Of a stretch of DNA of 6,234 nucleotides, positions 1 through 5,048 are shown in pieces (position 1 is the stretch's first letter; each line of letters begins with the position of its first letter). The stretch is from NCBI GenBank assembly GCA_936943465.1, contig CAKZJN010000278.1:1-6234 (forward strand), given 5' to 3'. The translations under genes were made by a program, and so were the position numbers. The DNA comes from an uncultured Rhodoferax sp. (GTDB lineage Bacteria > Pseudomonadota > Gammaproteobacteria > Burkholderiales > Burkholderiaceae_C). The notes below the pieces were generated by a model. The model was not told the DNA's origin and ran no database searches. It was given only the letters and a program-made list of their open reading frames with translations.

Positions 1-957
1 GCCTGGAATTCCCCGGTAATGGCCAAGGTGCCAGCAGGTCAGCAACCCACCAGCGTCTGCGCCTTGCCGCTGTACCATATCTTTGCATTCACCGTCGGCA
101 TGATGCTGTCCATGCGCACCGGCGGCAAACTGATTCTGATCCCCAACCCGCGGGACATTCCGGCGGTGTTGAAAGAGTTGTCCAAACACACGGTGCACAG
201 CTTTCCGGCGGTCAATACGCTGTTCAATGCATTGGCTTCGCATCCGGATTTCAATACCGTCGATTGGAGTCAGCTCAAAATTTCTATCGGGGGCGGAACC
301 GCAGTGCAAAGTGCGGTCGCCAAGTTGTGGCTTGAAAAGACCGGTTGCCCGATTTGCGAAGGTTATGGCTTGAGCGAAACCTCGCCTTCGGTGACTTGCA
401 ATCCGGCAACCTCGCAGGAATTCACGGCAACCATTGGCGTTCCGTTGCCGAGCACGGATGTCAAACTGCTGGACGACGAAGGCAACGAAGTGGCCCCGGG
501 GGCGCCCGGCGAAATTGCAATCAAGGGGCCTCAAGTCATGGCGGGTTACTGGCAGCGACCCGACGAAACCGCGCGCGTTATGACGCCGGATGGCTATTTC
601 AAGACCGGCGATATCGGTGTGATGGACGCGCGAGGATTTTTCAAGATCGTGGATCGCAAGAAGGACATGATTCTGGTCAGCGGCTTCAACGTGTTTCCCA
701 ATGAGCTCGAAGACGTGGTCGGGCAGATGCCGGGTGTCATGGAATGCGCCTGCGTGGGTGTCACCGATGCCAAGTCAGGCGAGGCGGTGAAGTTGGTGAT
801 TGTTCGCAAGGACGAGGCGCTAACCGAAGAAGATGTACGCGCCTACTGCAAAGAAAACCTCACCGGCTACAAGCAGCCCAAGGTGGTGGAATTCCGCGAT
901 GAGTTGCCCAAGACGCCGGTTGGCAAGGTGCTGCGACGGGAGTTGCGCGACAAATGA
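1..957 (+). CDS. fadD: Long-chain acyl-CoA synthetase (FadD type), 5'-truncated by window edge
   Basis: This is the C-terminal part of an AMP-forming fatty acid-CoA ligase. It activates a fatty acid through an acyl-adenylate to acyl-CoA, at the membrane or in the cytosol, for beta-oxidation or lipid synthesis. The frame is open from base 1, giving 318 visible codons. The family is about 550-560 residues, so the N-terminal part, including the P-loop-like ATP motif, lies outside the window. Visible hallmarks are ALPLYHIF near 61-84, the adenylate-enzyme motif EGYGLSET near 358-381, TGD (607-615) and the fatty-acyl signature that runs on through DRKKDMILVSGFNVFPNE (about 652-705). The catalytic lysine lies in TPVGKVLRREL (codon 925-927). 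The match to remembered E. coli FadD is close throughout. The stop overlaps the next gene's start (ATGA), so the two are probably co-transcribed. Substrate chain length cannot be judged from this part. Confidence 0.93.
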   Translation, partial: AWNSPVMAKVPAGQQPTSVCALPLYHIFAFTVGMMLSMRTGGKLILIPNPRDIPAVLKELSKHTVHSFPAVNTLFNALASHPDFNTVDWSQLKISIGGGTAVQSAVAKLWLEKTGCPICEGYGLSETSPSVTCNPATSQEFTATIGVPLPSTDVKLLDDEGNEVAPGAPGEIAIKGPQVMAGYWQRPDETARVMTPDGYFKTGDIGVMDARGFFKIVDRKKDMILVSGFNVFPNELEDVVGQMPGVMECACVGVTDAKSGEAVKLVIVRKDEALTEEDVRAYCKENLTGYKQPKVVEFRDELPKTPVGKVLRRELRDK

Positions 958-1706
958 TCTCAGTGGAGCGCCCCCTGGCGATATTGAGTGCCTTGGCGGA
1001 AGAGCAGGTCGGACTGGTAGAGCAATTGCATGGGGCGCAGCGCCAAACGCATGCCGGGCGCGAGTTCTGGTCCGGTACTTTGCAGGGCTTGCCGGTGGTG
1101 TTGGCCTTGTCACGCATCGGCAAGGTGGCCGCCGCCACGACTACCGCCGCACTGATCGCACACTTTCAGGCGGGTGCCATTGTGTTCACCGGCGTTGCGG
1201 GCGGAGTCGGTCGGCGCGTGCAGGTAGGCGACGTGGTGGTGGGTACCGGCTACGTGCAGCACGACATGGACGCCTCCCCTCTGTTTCCCCGCTATGAAAT
1301 CCCCTTGACCGGCCAATCGGTGATCCAAGCCGACGCAACGCTGGCGCGGGCGCTGGTGTTTGCGGCGGTGGTGGGCTTACAGGGGATGCAACACGCTGGA
1401 CGCCCTGCAACGGTGCACCAGGGGCTGATTGCCAGTGGTGACCGGTTTGTCAATGGGGCGGATGAAACCCACGCCATTGTGAGTGGCCTGCAAAGCCGTG
1501 GCTATGAAGCCCTGGCCGTCGAAATGGAAGGGGCTGCCGTGGCCCAGGTGTGCCACGACTACGGTGTGCCGTTCGCAGCAGTCCGCACCATCTCCGACCG
1601 GGCCGACGATTCGGCCCATGTGGATTTTCCGGTGTTCGTGCGCGAAGTGGCCAGCGTTTACGCGCAGCGCATCGTGGCGGAATTGCTGCGCACCCTGGCG
1701 GTTTGA
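954..1706 (+). CDS. mtnN: 5'-methylthioadenosine/S-adenosylhomocysteine nucleosidase
   Basis: The predicted cytosolic enzyme (250 residues) cleaves MTA and SAH to adenine plus the thioribose sugar. This removes inhibitory products of methylation and polyamine synthesis and feeds methionine salvage. Family marks are the N-terminal ALAEEQ, where Glu17 aligns with the catalytic acid Glu12 of E. coli MtnN; SRIGKVAAA (53-61); GVAGGVG (80-86); GDVVVGTGYVQHDMD (92-106); the ribose-binding AVEMEGAAVAQVC (188-200; Glu192 matches E. coli Glu174); and TISDRAD (212-218; Asp215 matches Asp197). It is some 15-20 residues longer than the E. coli enzyme, mostly at the N-terminus and between residues 105 and 165. 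The ATG at 954 overlaps the fadD stop and has a GGGAG 11 bases upstream, so translational coupling is likely. A GTG at 963 is possible but worse placed. A related purine phosphorylase-like role is less likely because all three key acidic residues are present. Confidence 0.92.
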   Translation: MISVERPLAILSALAEEQVGLVEQLHGAQRQTHAGREFWSGTLQGLPVVLALSRIGKVAAATTTAALIAHFQAGAIVFTGVAGGVGRRVQVGDVVVGTGYVQHDMDASPLFPRYEIPLTGQSVIQADATLARALVFAAVVGLQGMQHAGRPATVHQGLIASGDRFVNGADETHAIVSGLQSRGYEALAVEMEGAAVAQVCHDYGVPFAAVRTISDRADDSAHVDFPVFVREVASVYAQRIVAELLRTLAV

Positions 1707-1723
1707 CTACCGCCTAGCGCAGC
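1685..1723. terminator. Two-part hairpin spanning the mtnN and corA stop codons
   Basis: Inner arms GGCGGT (1697-1702) and ACCGCC (1709-1714) pair perfectly around a six-base loop. Outer arms GCTGCGC (1685-1691) and GCGCAGC (1717-1723) also pair perfectly, with an asymmetric internal loop between. The structure covers both stop codons of two convergent genes only seven bases apart, so it could act as a compact two-way terminator or 3'-end stabiliser. There is no T-run on either side, so intrinsic termination is not shown, and the pairing may simply reflect GC-rich coding sequence. Confidence 0.35.
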
Positions 1724-2703
1724 CAGCCGCGTTTGTAGAAGTACCACATCGGCACCAGCGCACTGGCCACCATCAGGCTCACGGTGTACGGGTAGGCGAG
1801 GCCGCCCAGGAATTCAAATTCCGGAAACTTCAGGTTCATGCCGTACACACTGGCCACCAGGGTCGGCGGCAATAGCGCCACGCTGGCAACCGAGAAGATC
1901 TTGATGATCTTGTTCTGGTTGATGTTGATAAAACCAACCGTGGCGTCCATCAAGAAGTTGATCTTGTCGAACAGGAAGGCGGTGTGGCTGTCCAGCGAGT
2001 CAATGTCGCGCAAAATCTGGCGCGCATCATCAAACTGCTCGGCACTCAGCATCTTGCTGCGCATCAAGAAGCTGACGGCGCGCCGGGTGTCCATGACATT
2101 GCGGCGAATGCGGCCGCTCATGTCCTCGTGCCGCGCAATCGCGCCCAGTGCCTCGCCGGCAATGGCATCGGTCACGTTGCCGGCCAGTACCTTCTTGCTG
2201 ACTTTTTCCAGTTCGTCGTAAATACCTTCGAGCGTGTCCGCCGAGTATTCGGCGTCGGCGTCGAAGAGCTTGAGCAGCACTTCCTTGGCGTCTTCAATCA
2301 GGCCCGGCGCGCGGCGCGCACGCATGCGCAGAAGCCGGAACACCGGCACGTCTTCGTCGTGGATGGAAAACAGAATGCCTTTGCTGCGCAGGTCGTCATT
2401 GACCAGATTCAGGATAAACGCGGCGCGCACCGCACGCGGTTCATCGTCATCGGCCACCAAGAAGTCGCTGCGGATATGGATTTCGCCGTTGTCTTCGGCG
2501 TAAAAGCGCGCGGACTCTTCGATGTCCTCGTCCATCGCATCTTCCGGAATGGACAGCCCGTAGTATTGTTTGATCCAGCGCTTTTCTTCCAGCGTGGGCG
2601 ACTCCAAATCCACCCAGATCGGCTGAAATTTGGAAAGCTCCTCCAAGGACTCAATCTCTTCCTGGAAGAGGCGTCCGTTGGCGAGTGTGAATATGTTGAG
2701 CAT
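1714..2703 (-). CDS. corA: CorA-family magnesium/cobalt transporter
   Basis: The predicted inner-membrane channel (329 residues) admits Mg2+, and often Co2+ or Ni2+, as a homopentamer. The long N-terminal cytosolic part is acidic (for example DAMDEDIEES 55-64 and ADDDEPR 84-90), followed by helical segments. Two C-terminal membrane helices are visible at about 268-287 and 302-323. The family signature YGMN is at 287-290, directly after the first helix, and the acidic/aromatic periplasmic loop (PEFEFLGG) follows. The C-terminal tail is basic (YKRGWLR), as expected on the cytosolic side. Length is near the usual 310-370. The ATG at 2701-2703 has GGGAG six bases upstream (2710-2714), and an in-frame TGA at 2707-2709 rules out a longer N-terminus. 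Its 5' leader contains a strong hairpin described separately. A Zn2+-exporting ZntB role is possible, since that family shares the fold and the GMN motif. Confidence 0.93.
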   Translation of the reverse strand: MLNIFTLANGRLFQEEIESLEELSKFQPIWVDLESPTLEEKRWIKQYYGLSIPEDAMDEDIEESARFYAEDNGEIHIRSDFLVADDDEPRAVRAAFILNLVNDDLRSKGILFSIHDEDVPVFRLLRMRARRAPGLIEDAKEVLLKLFDADAEYSADTLEGIYDELEKVSKKVLAGNVTDAIAGEALGAIARHEDMSGRIRRNVMDTRRAVSFLMRSKMLSAEQFDDARQILRDIDSLDSHTAFLFDKINFLMDATVGFININQNKIIKIFSVASVALLPPTLVASVYGMNLKFPEFEFLGGLAYPYTVSLMVASALVPMWYFYKRGWLR

Positions 2704-2749
2704 GGCTCACTCCCGAGGGGTTGGTTCGATGCGAAGCGGGTGGGGGCTT

Positions 2750-2786
2750 GCTTTCAACCCCCGCTGCACGGATGGGAGTTGAAAGC
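2750..2786 (-). promoter_or_regulatory. 13-bp hairpin in the corA 5' leader, candidate cis-regulatory RNA
   Basis: Read in the corA sense, the arm GCUUUCAACUCCC (2786 to 2774) pairs with GGGGGUUGAAAGC (2762 to 2750) across an 11-base loop. Twelve pairs are Watson-Crick and one is G-U. On the opposite strand that wobble would be a C-A mismatch, so the structure is better in the corA direction. It lies 47-83 bases before the start codon. No U-run follows, so it is not an ordinary terminator. Right-arm G5 can instead pair with C5 at 2746-2742, and left-arm ACUCCC is complementary to GGGAGU at the corA Shine-Dalgarno, which would allow two exclusive folds. Regulation by Mg2+ is inference only. 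Confidence 0.5.
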
Positions 2787-2839
2787 TACCGACTGGGGTA
2801 GTTTTCCAAGGAGCACTCTCCAAGAGTTGATCTGGCCAA

Positions 2840-2848
2840 ATTATCGCA
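2840..2848 (-). promoter_or_regulatory. Candidate extended -10 promoter for corA
   Basis: Read on the minus strand this is TGCGATAAT: a TG-N extension followed by a hexamer matching TATAAT at five of six positions. There is no recognisable -35 at 16-18 bases, which fits an extended -10 promoter. A five-base inverted repeat, CCCGG (2856-2860) and CCGGG (2869-2873), occupies the place where a -35 would sit. The start of transcription would be near 2833, giving a leader of about 130 bases that contains the 2750-2786 hairpin. Confidence 0.4.
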
Positions 2849-2855
2849 CCGCCCA

Positions 2856-2873
2856 CCCGGCTGATGTTCCGGG
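2856..2873. promoter_or_regulatory. Short inverted repeat between the AI-2E gene stop and the corA -10
   Basis: CCCGG and CCGGG flank an eight-base loop, 34-51 bases after the upstream gene's stop codon. It could be a weak factor-assisted 3' end for the AI-2E-family transcript or a protein-binding site over the missing corA -35 region. It has no T-run and only five pairs, so both readings are tentative. The rest of 2874-2906 shows nothing recognisable. Confidence 0.2.
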
Positions 2874-2906
2874 GTTGGTGCGGATTTACTGAAAATTAAC
2901 CGAGGC

Positions 2907-3941
2907 CTAAATCAGCCCAGCATCGAGCAATTCGCGCTTGGCGTAGGCGTAGTAAAGAGGCGCTGCGACCAGACCGGCAACACCAAAGATGGCCTCCCCA
3001 ATGAACATCACGGTCAACAGTTCCCAGGCCGAAGTGTTGGTGCGCTTGCCTACCACCTTGGCGTTGATCACATATTCAAATTTGTGAATCACCACCAGAA
3101 ACAGCAAGCAGGCCAATCCCACTGCAGGCGAGACCGCCACGCCGGCTACCGTCAGCACGCCGTTGCACAGCAGGTTGCCCACAATCGGAATCAACCCTGC
3201 AACAAAAGTCAGCCCCACCAGCGTGGTGGCGTACGGCATGGACACGCCGGCCAACGGAAGGGCAAGCCAGAGAAACGCGGCGGTGCAGGTTGCGTTGAAG
3301 GCCGCAATCCAAAACTGCGCCACCACGATTTGCCGGAATGCGTTCATGAAATCGCTGCCGCGCTGGCGCAGTGCACTGCGCAGCGGGGCGGTGGTCGGCA
3401 TGCGTGGCGTGCCAACCATGAGCGCGCCAATCACCAGGCCGACATAGACCAGCAGGCCGCCCCGCAAACCGGCCGTTCCAAAGCCGGTTAGTGCATGGGC
3501 CTGTGACTGCAGGTACTCGACCAGCCAACTCTGGGCCGAAAGCAACTCATCGGGCAAGTGCGCGGCCAGGTCGGGCGGCAGTTTGTGCCGGATCTCCAGC
3601 ACAGTTCCGGCCAGGTGGTGCAGCAAGGCCTGGTATTGCGCGACGGCGCCAAAAGCCACGCCTTTGGCATTCATCAGCAAAAAGGCGATGCCCACAATGG
3701 GCAACACAATCACCACGGCCGCTGCCCAGAACGGCGAAAGAGCCGGCACCTTGGCGCTGTTGGATCGGGCCAGGCCCGAGGTCAGCAAAAAGCCCAGGCA
3801 AATGGCCAGCAGACCGGGCAGCAAGCCATAGACCAGTACAGCCGTGCACAAGCCGATGGCCAGCAGGTAGCTGGCCAACTGGGCGTTTCGATGCAAAGGT
3901 GGTGGTGGTCCTTGAGGGGATTTCGGGTTGGGTGTAACCAT
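2907..3941 (-). CDS. AI-2E / PerM (UPF0118) family membrane protein
   Basis: The predicted inner-membrane protein has 344 residues, typical for the family. Hydrophobic segments lie at about 22-58 (two helices), 70-92, 158-177, 209-231, 240-285 (two to three) and 305-333. A hydrophilic stretch at 93-155 matches the family's soluble insert. Family marks are GLIPIVGNLLCNG (249-261) and HKFEYVINAKVVGKRTN (286-302). Members include TqsA (AI-2 export), PerM and Na+/H+ antiporter-like proteins, so the substrate is unknown and the AI-2 label should not be taken literally. I chose the ATG at 3939-3941, which gives a basic, proline-rich cytosolic N-terminus. The frame stays open to an ATG at 4010 and a TTG at 4034, but those 23-31 extra residues are unlike a membrane-protein start and overlap a candidate promoter. 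No good Shine-Dalgarno precedes any of the three. The gene diverges from hpf. Confidence 0.85.
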   Translation of the reverse strand: MVTPNPKSPQGPPPPLHRNAQLASYLLAIGLCTAVLVYGLLPGLLAICLGFLLTSGLARSNSAKVPALSPFWAAAVVIVLPIVGIAFLLMNAKGVAFGAVAQYQALLHHLAGTVLEIRHKLPPDLAAHLPDELLSAQSWLVEYLQSQAHALTGFGTAGLRGGLLVYVGLVIGALMVGTPRMPTTAPLRSALRQRGSDFMNAFRQIVVAQFWIAAFNATCTAAFLWLALPLAGVSMPYATTLVGLTFVAGLIPIVGNLLCNGVLTVAGVAVSPAVGLACLLFLVVIHKFEYVINAKVVGKRTNTSAWELLTVMFIGEAIFGVAGLVAAPLYYAYAKRELLDAGLI

Positions 3942-3969
3942 GCTTTGTAGTTTGGAGTCGGATTTTGAG

Positions 3970-3996
3970 ATTAAAGGGCGGGCACAGCGCTGGCAA
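3970..3996 (-). promoter_or_regulatory. Weak candidate promoter for the AI-2E-family gene
   Basis: On the minus strand, TTGCCA (3996-3991, five of six matches to the -35) is followed after 15 bases by TTTAAT (3975-3970, five of six matches to the -10). The spacer is shorter than the usual 17 and contains the eight-base palindrome CAGCGCTG (3985-3992), a possible operator. If real, transcription starts near 3963 and supports translation from 3941 rather than from the upstream ATG or TTG. Confidence 0.25.
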
Positions 3997-4039
3997 AAGG
4001 AAAAGCCCATAGCGTGTTGCGGCGCATCAATCAATCTGG

Positions 4040-4068
4040 TTGCAAACCCGAGATTTCGGGCGCATAGT
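4040..4068 (+). promoter_or_regulatory. Candidate sigma-70 promoter for hpf
   Basis: TTGCAA (4040-4045) and CATAGT (4063-4068) are separated by exactly 17 bases and each match the consensus at four of six positions. The spacer holds a small hairpin, CCCGA (4047-4051) with TCGGG (4056-4060), which could be an operator. Transcription would begin near 4075, leaving a leader of about 80 bases before the hpf start. Confidence 0.3.
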
Positions 4069-4100
4069 TATTTCAACGAAACGATCTGGCTATTTTCCCT

Positions 4101-4126
4101 GCGTATGCGTTCTGCATGCGCTTTTT
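4101..4126 (+). terminator. Terminator-like hairpin with T-run in the hpf leader (possible attenuator)
   Basis: GCGTATGC (4101-4108) pairs with GCATGCGC (4114-4121) over a five-base loop: seven Watson-Crick pairs and one G-U that exists only in the plus-strand RNA. Five T residues follow immediately (4122-4126). This is the layout of an intrinsic terminator, but it sits 28 bases before the hpf start, after the candidate promoter. It could attenuate hpf or end a short leader RNA. The T-run is short and the stem modest. Confidence 0.4.
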
Positions 4127-4154
4127 CAACCCTGAGAGCAACTGGAGGCTATTT

Positions 4155-4484
4155 ATGAATTTGACGATCAGCGGTCATCACCTTGAAGTTACCCCGGCCC
4201 TGCGCAGCTACGTGACGACCAAACTGGATCGCATCATGCGTCACTTTGACCAAGTTGTGGATGTCAAAGTGCTACTGACGGTGGAAAAGCAAAAGGAGAA
4301 GGAGCGTCGTCAACGAGCGGAGTGCAATATTCATGTGAAGGGCAGCGACATGTTCGCCGAGAGTTCGCACCAGGATCTGTATGCAGCAGTCGATGATCTG
4401 GTGGACAAGCTCGATCGCCAGGTGGTGCGCCACAAAGACCGTGTTCAAGACCATCACCATGCGGCGCCTAAGCGCCTTATGTAA
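4155..4484 (+). CDS. hpf: Ribosome hibernation promoting factor (HPF/RaiA family, short form)
   Basis: The predicted cytosolic protein (109 residues) binds the decoding region of the small subunit in stationary or starved cells, blocking translation and favouring 70S/100S storage forms. The sequence follows E. coli HPF along its length: [20 protein letters not shown] (1-20), a basic charged region [19 protein letters not shown] (45-63), and the C-terminal helix [22 protein letters not shown] (74-95). A short histidine-rich tail ([11 protein letters not shown]) ends it. It lacks the extra dimerisation domain of the long (about 180-residue) form. ATG 4155 is chosen because GGAGG (4144-4148) lies six bases before it and the protein start aligns with the family. 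The frame is open 13 codons further upstream, but that extension has no family match and would begin inside the leader hairpin. It heads the hpf-ptsN-hprK cluster. Confidence 0.94.
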   Translation: MNLTISGHHLEVTPALRSYVTTKLDRIMRHFDQVVDVKVLLTVEKQKEKERRQRAECNIHVKGSDMFAESSHQDLYAAVDDLVDKLDRQVVRHKDRVQDHHHAAPKRLM

Positions 4485-4503
4485 GGTGGAAAAGTGCCAA
4501 AAG

Positions 4504-4528
4504 ACCGCCCTATCAGGGCGGTTTTTTT
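4504..4528 (+). terminator. Intrinsic terminator after hpf
   Basis: ACCGCCCT (4504-4511) and AGGGCGGT (4515-4522) form a perfect eight-pair stem with a three-base ATC loop. A run of seven T residues (4522-4528) follows, and an A-rich stretch precedes it. It begins 20 bases after the hpf stop. It should end most hpf transcripts, so ptsN-hprK depends on read-through or on its own promoter. Confidence 0.92.
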
Positions 4529-4533
4529 ATGTG

Positions 4534-4539
4534 CATAAT
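4534..4539 (+). promoter_or_regulatory. Possible -10 element for a short-leader ptsN transcript
   Basis: CATAAT matches TATAAT at five of six positions and lies just past the hpf terminator. No -35 is visible at a normal distance, and the upstream TG is one base out of place for an extended -10. A start near 4546 would leave only about eight bases before the ptsN ATG, which would fit the absence of a Shine-Dalgarno there. Confidence 0.25.
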
Positions 4540-4553
4540 CACGCCACTGCACC

Positions 4554-5021
4554 ATGAACCAACTCTCCCGCATCCTGCCCCCAGCGCAAGTCGTAGCGCA
4601 AGTGGAAGTCACCAGCAAGAAACGCGCTTTCGAAGAGGCGGGGCTGTTGTTCGAGAATCAGCACGGTCTGAGTCGCGCGTTGGTAACCGATAGTTTGTTC
4701 TCGCGAGAGCGACTCGGGTCCACCGGGCTGGGTCACGGCGTGGCCATTCCGCACGGCCGGATCAAGGGCCTGAAAGCGCCGCTCGCCGCTGTGTTTCAGT
4801 TGGCCAAGCCAATCGGCTTTGATGCGCCGGATGATCAGTCCGTCCATTTGTTGATTTTTCTGCTGGTTCCCGAGGCGGCAACCCAGAAGCACCTCGAGAT
4901 TCTCTCGGAGATCGCCGAACTGCTTAGCGATGCGGCCTTGCGCGATCAAATGATCAAAACCTCCGACTCGTTAGTGCTGCACGAATTGATTGCAGGCTGG
5001 CGGTCTGCGCGTGCCGCCTGA
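4554..5021 (+). CDS. ptsN: PTS IIA-like nitrogen-regulatory protein (EIIA-Ntr)
   Basis: The cytosolic phosphocarrier (155 residues) ends the nitrogen PTS chain (PtsP, NPr/HPr, PtsN). In its family it regulates K+ transport, nitrogen and carbon responses and stress genes by protein contacts that depend on its phosphorylation. The active-site histidine is His67 in GLGHGVAIPHGRIKG, aligning with His73 of E. coli PtsN. The second conserved histidine is His113 in LVPEAATQKHLEILSEIAELL. The region GFDAPDDQSVHLLIFLL (88-104) is the usual EIIA core strand. Length is normal for the family. ATG 4554 is the natural start, with residue 1 aligning to the family N-terminus, but no Shine-Dalgarno is visible before it. 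The gene lies between the hpf terminator and hprK. It ends 27 bases before hprK and is in the same frame. Confidence 0.94.
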   Translation: MNQLSRILPPAQVVAQVEVTSKKRAFEEAGLLFENQHGLSRALVTDSLFSRERLGSTGLGHGVAIPHGRIKGLKAPLAAVFQLAKPIGFDAPDDQSVHLLIFLLVPEAATQKHLEILSEIAELLSDAALRDQMIKTSDSLVLHELIAGWRSARAA

Positions 5022-5048
5022 TTCCCGCCTCCCCCGGCTCGCTGCACC

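Noticed and set aside
2707..2823. 38-codon TTG-started open frame in the corA leader, ending two codons before the corA ATG
   Set aside because: It is simply the in-frame extension upstream of corA, has no ribosome-binding site, and shows no recognisable peptide. Its stop is useful only for fixing the corA start.
1984..2892. 302-codon open frame on the plus strand opposite corA
   Set aside because: It lies antisense to a gene with clear CorA hallmarks, its translation has no recognisable domain, and it runs through the non-coding leader. It is a shadow of GC-rich codon use.
954..3941. A quorum-sensing module linking MtnN (AI-2 precursor supply) to the AI-2E-family protein
   Set aside because: The genes are on opposite strands with corA between them, no luxS is in view, and most AI-2E-family proteins have no shown role in AI-2 transport.
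4087..4102. Possible sigma-54 site TGGC-N8-CTGC upstream of hpf
   Set aside because: The GG and GC elements are 13 bases apart instead of the required 12, and sigma-54 spacing is strict. The right half also belongs to the leader hairpin.
4463..4486. Small hairpins at the 3' end of hpf (GGCGC/GCGCC and CCTTA/TAAGG)
   Set aside because: They are short, overlap coding sequence and each other, and are followed by a far stronger terminator at 4504-4528.
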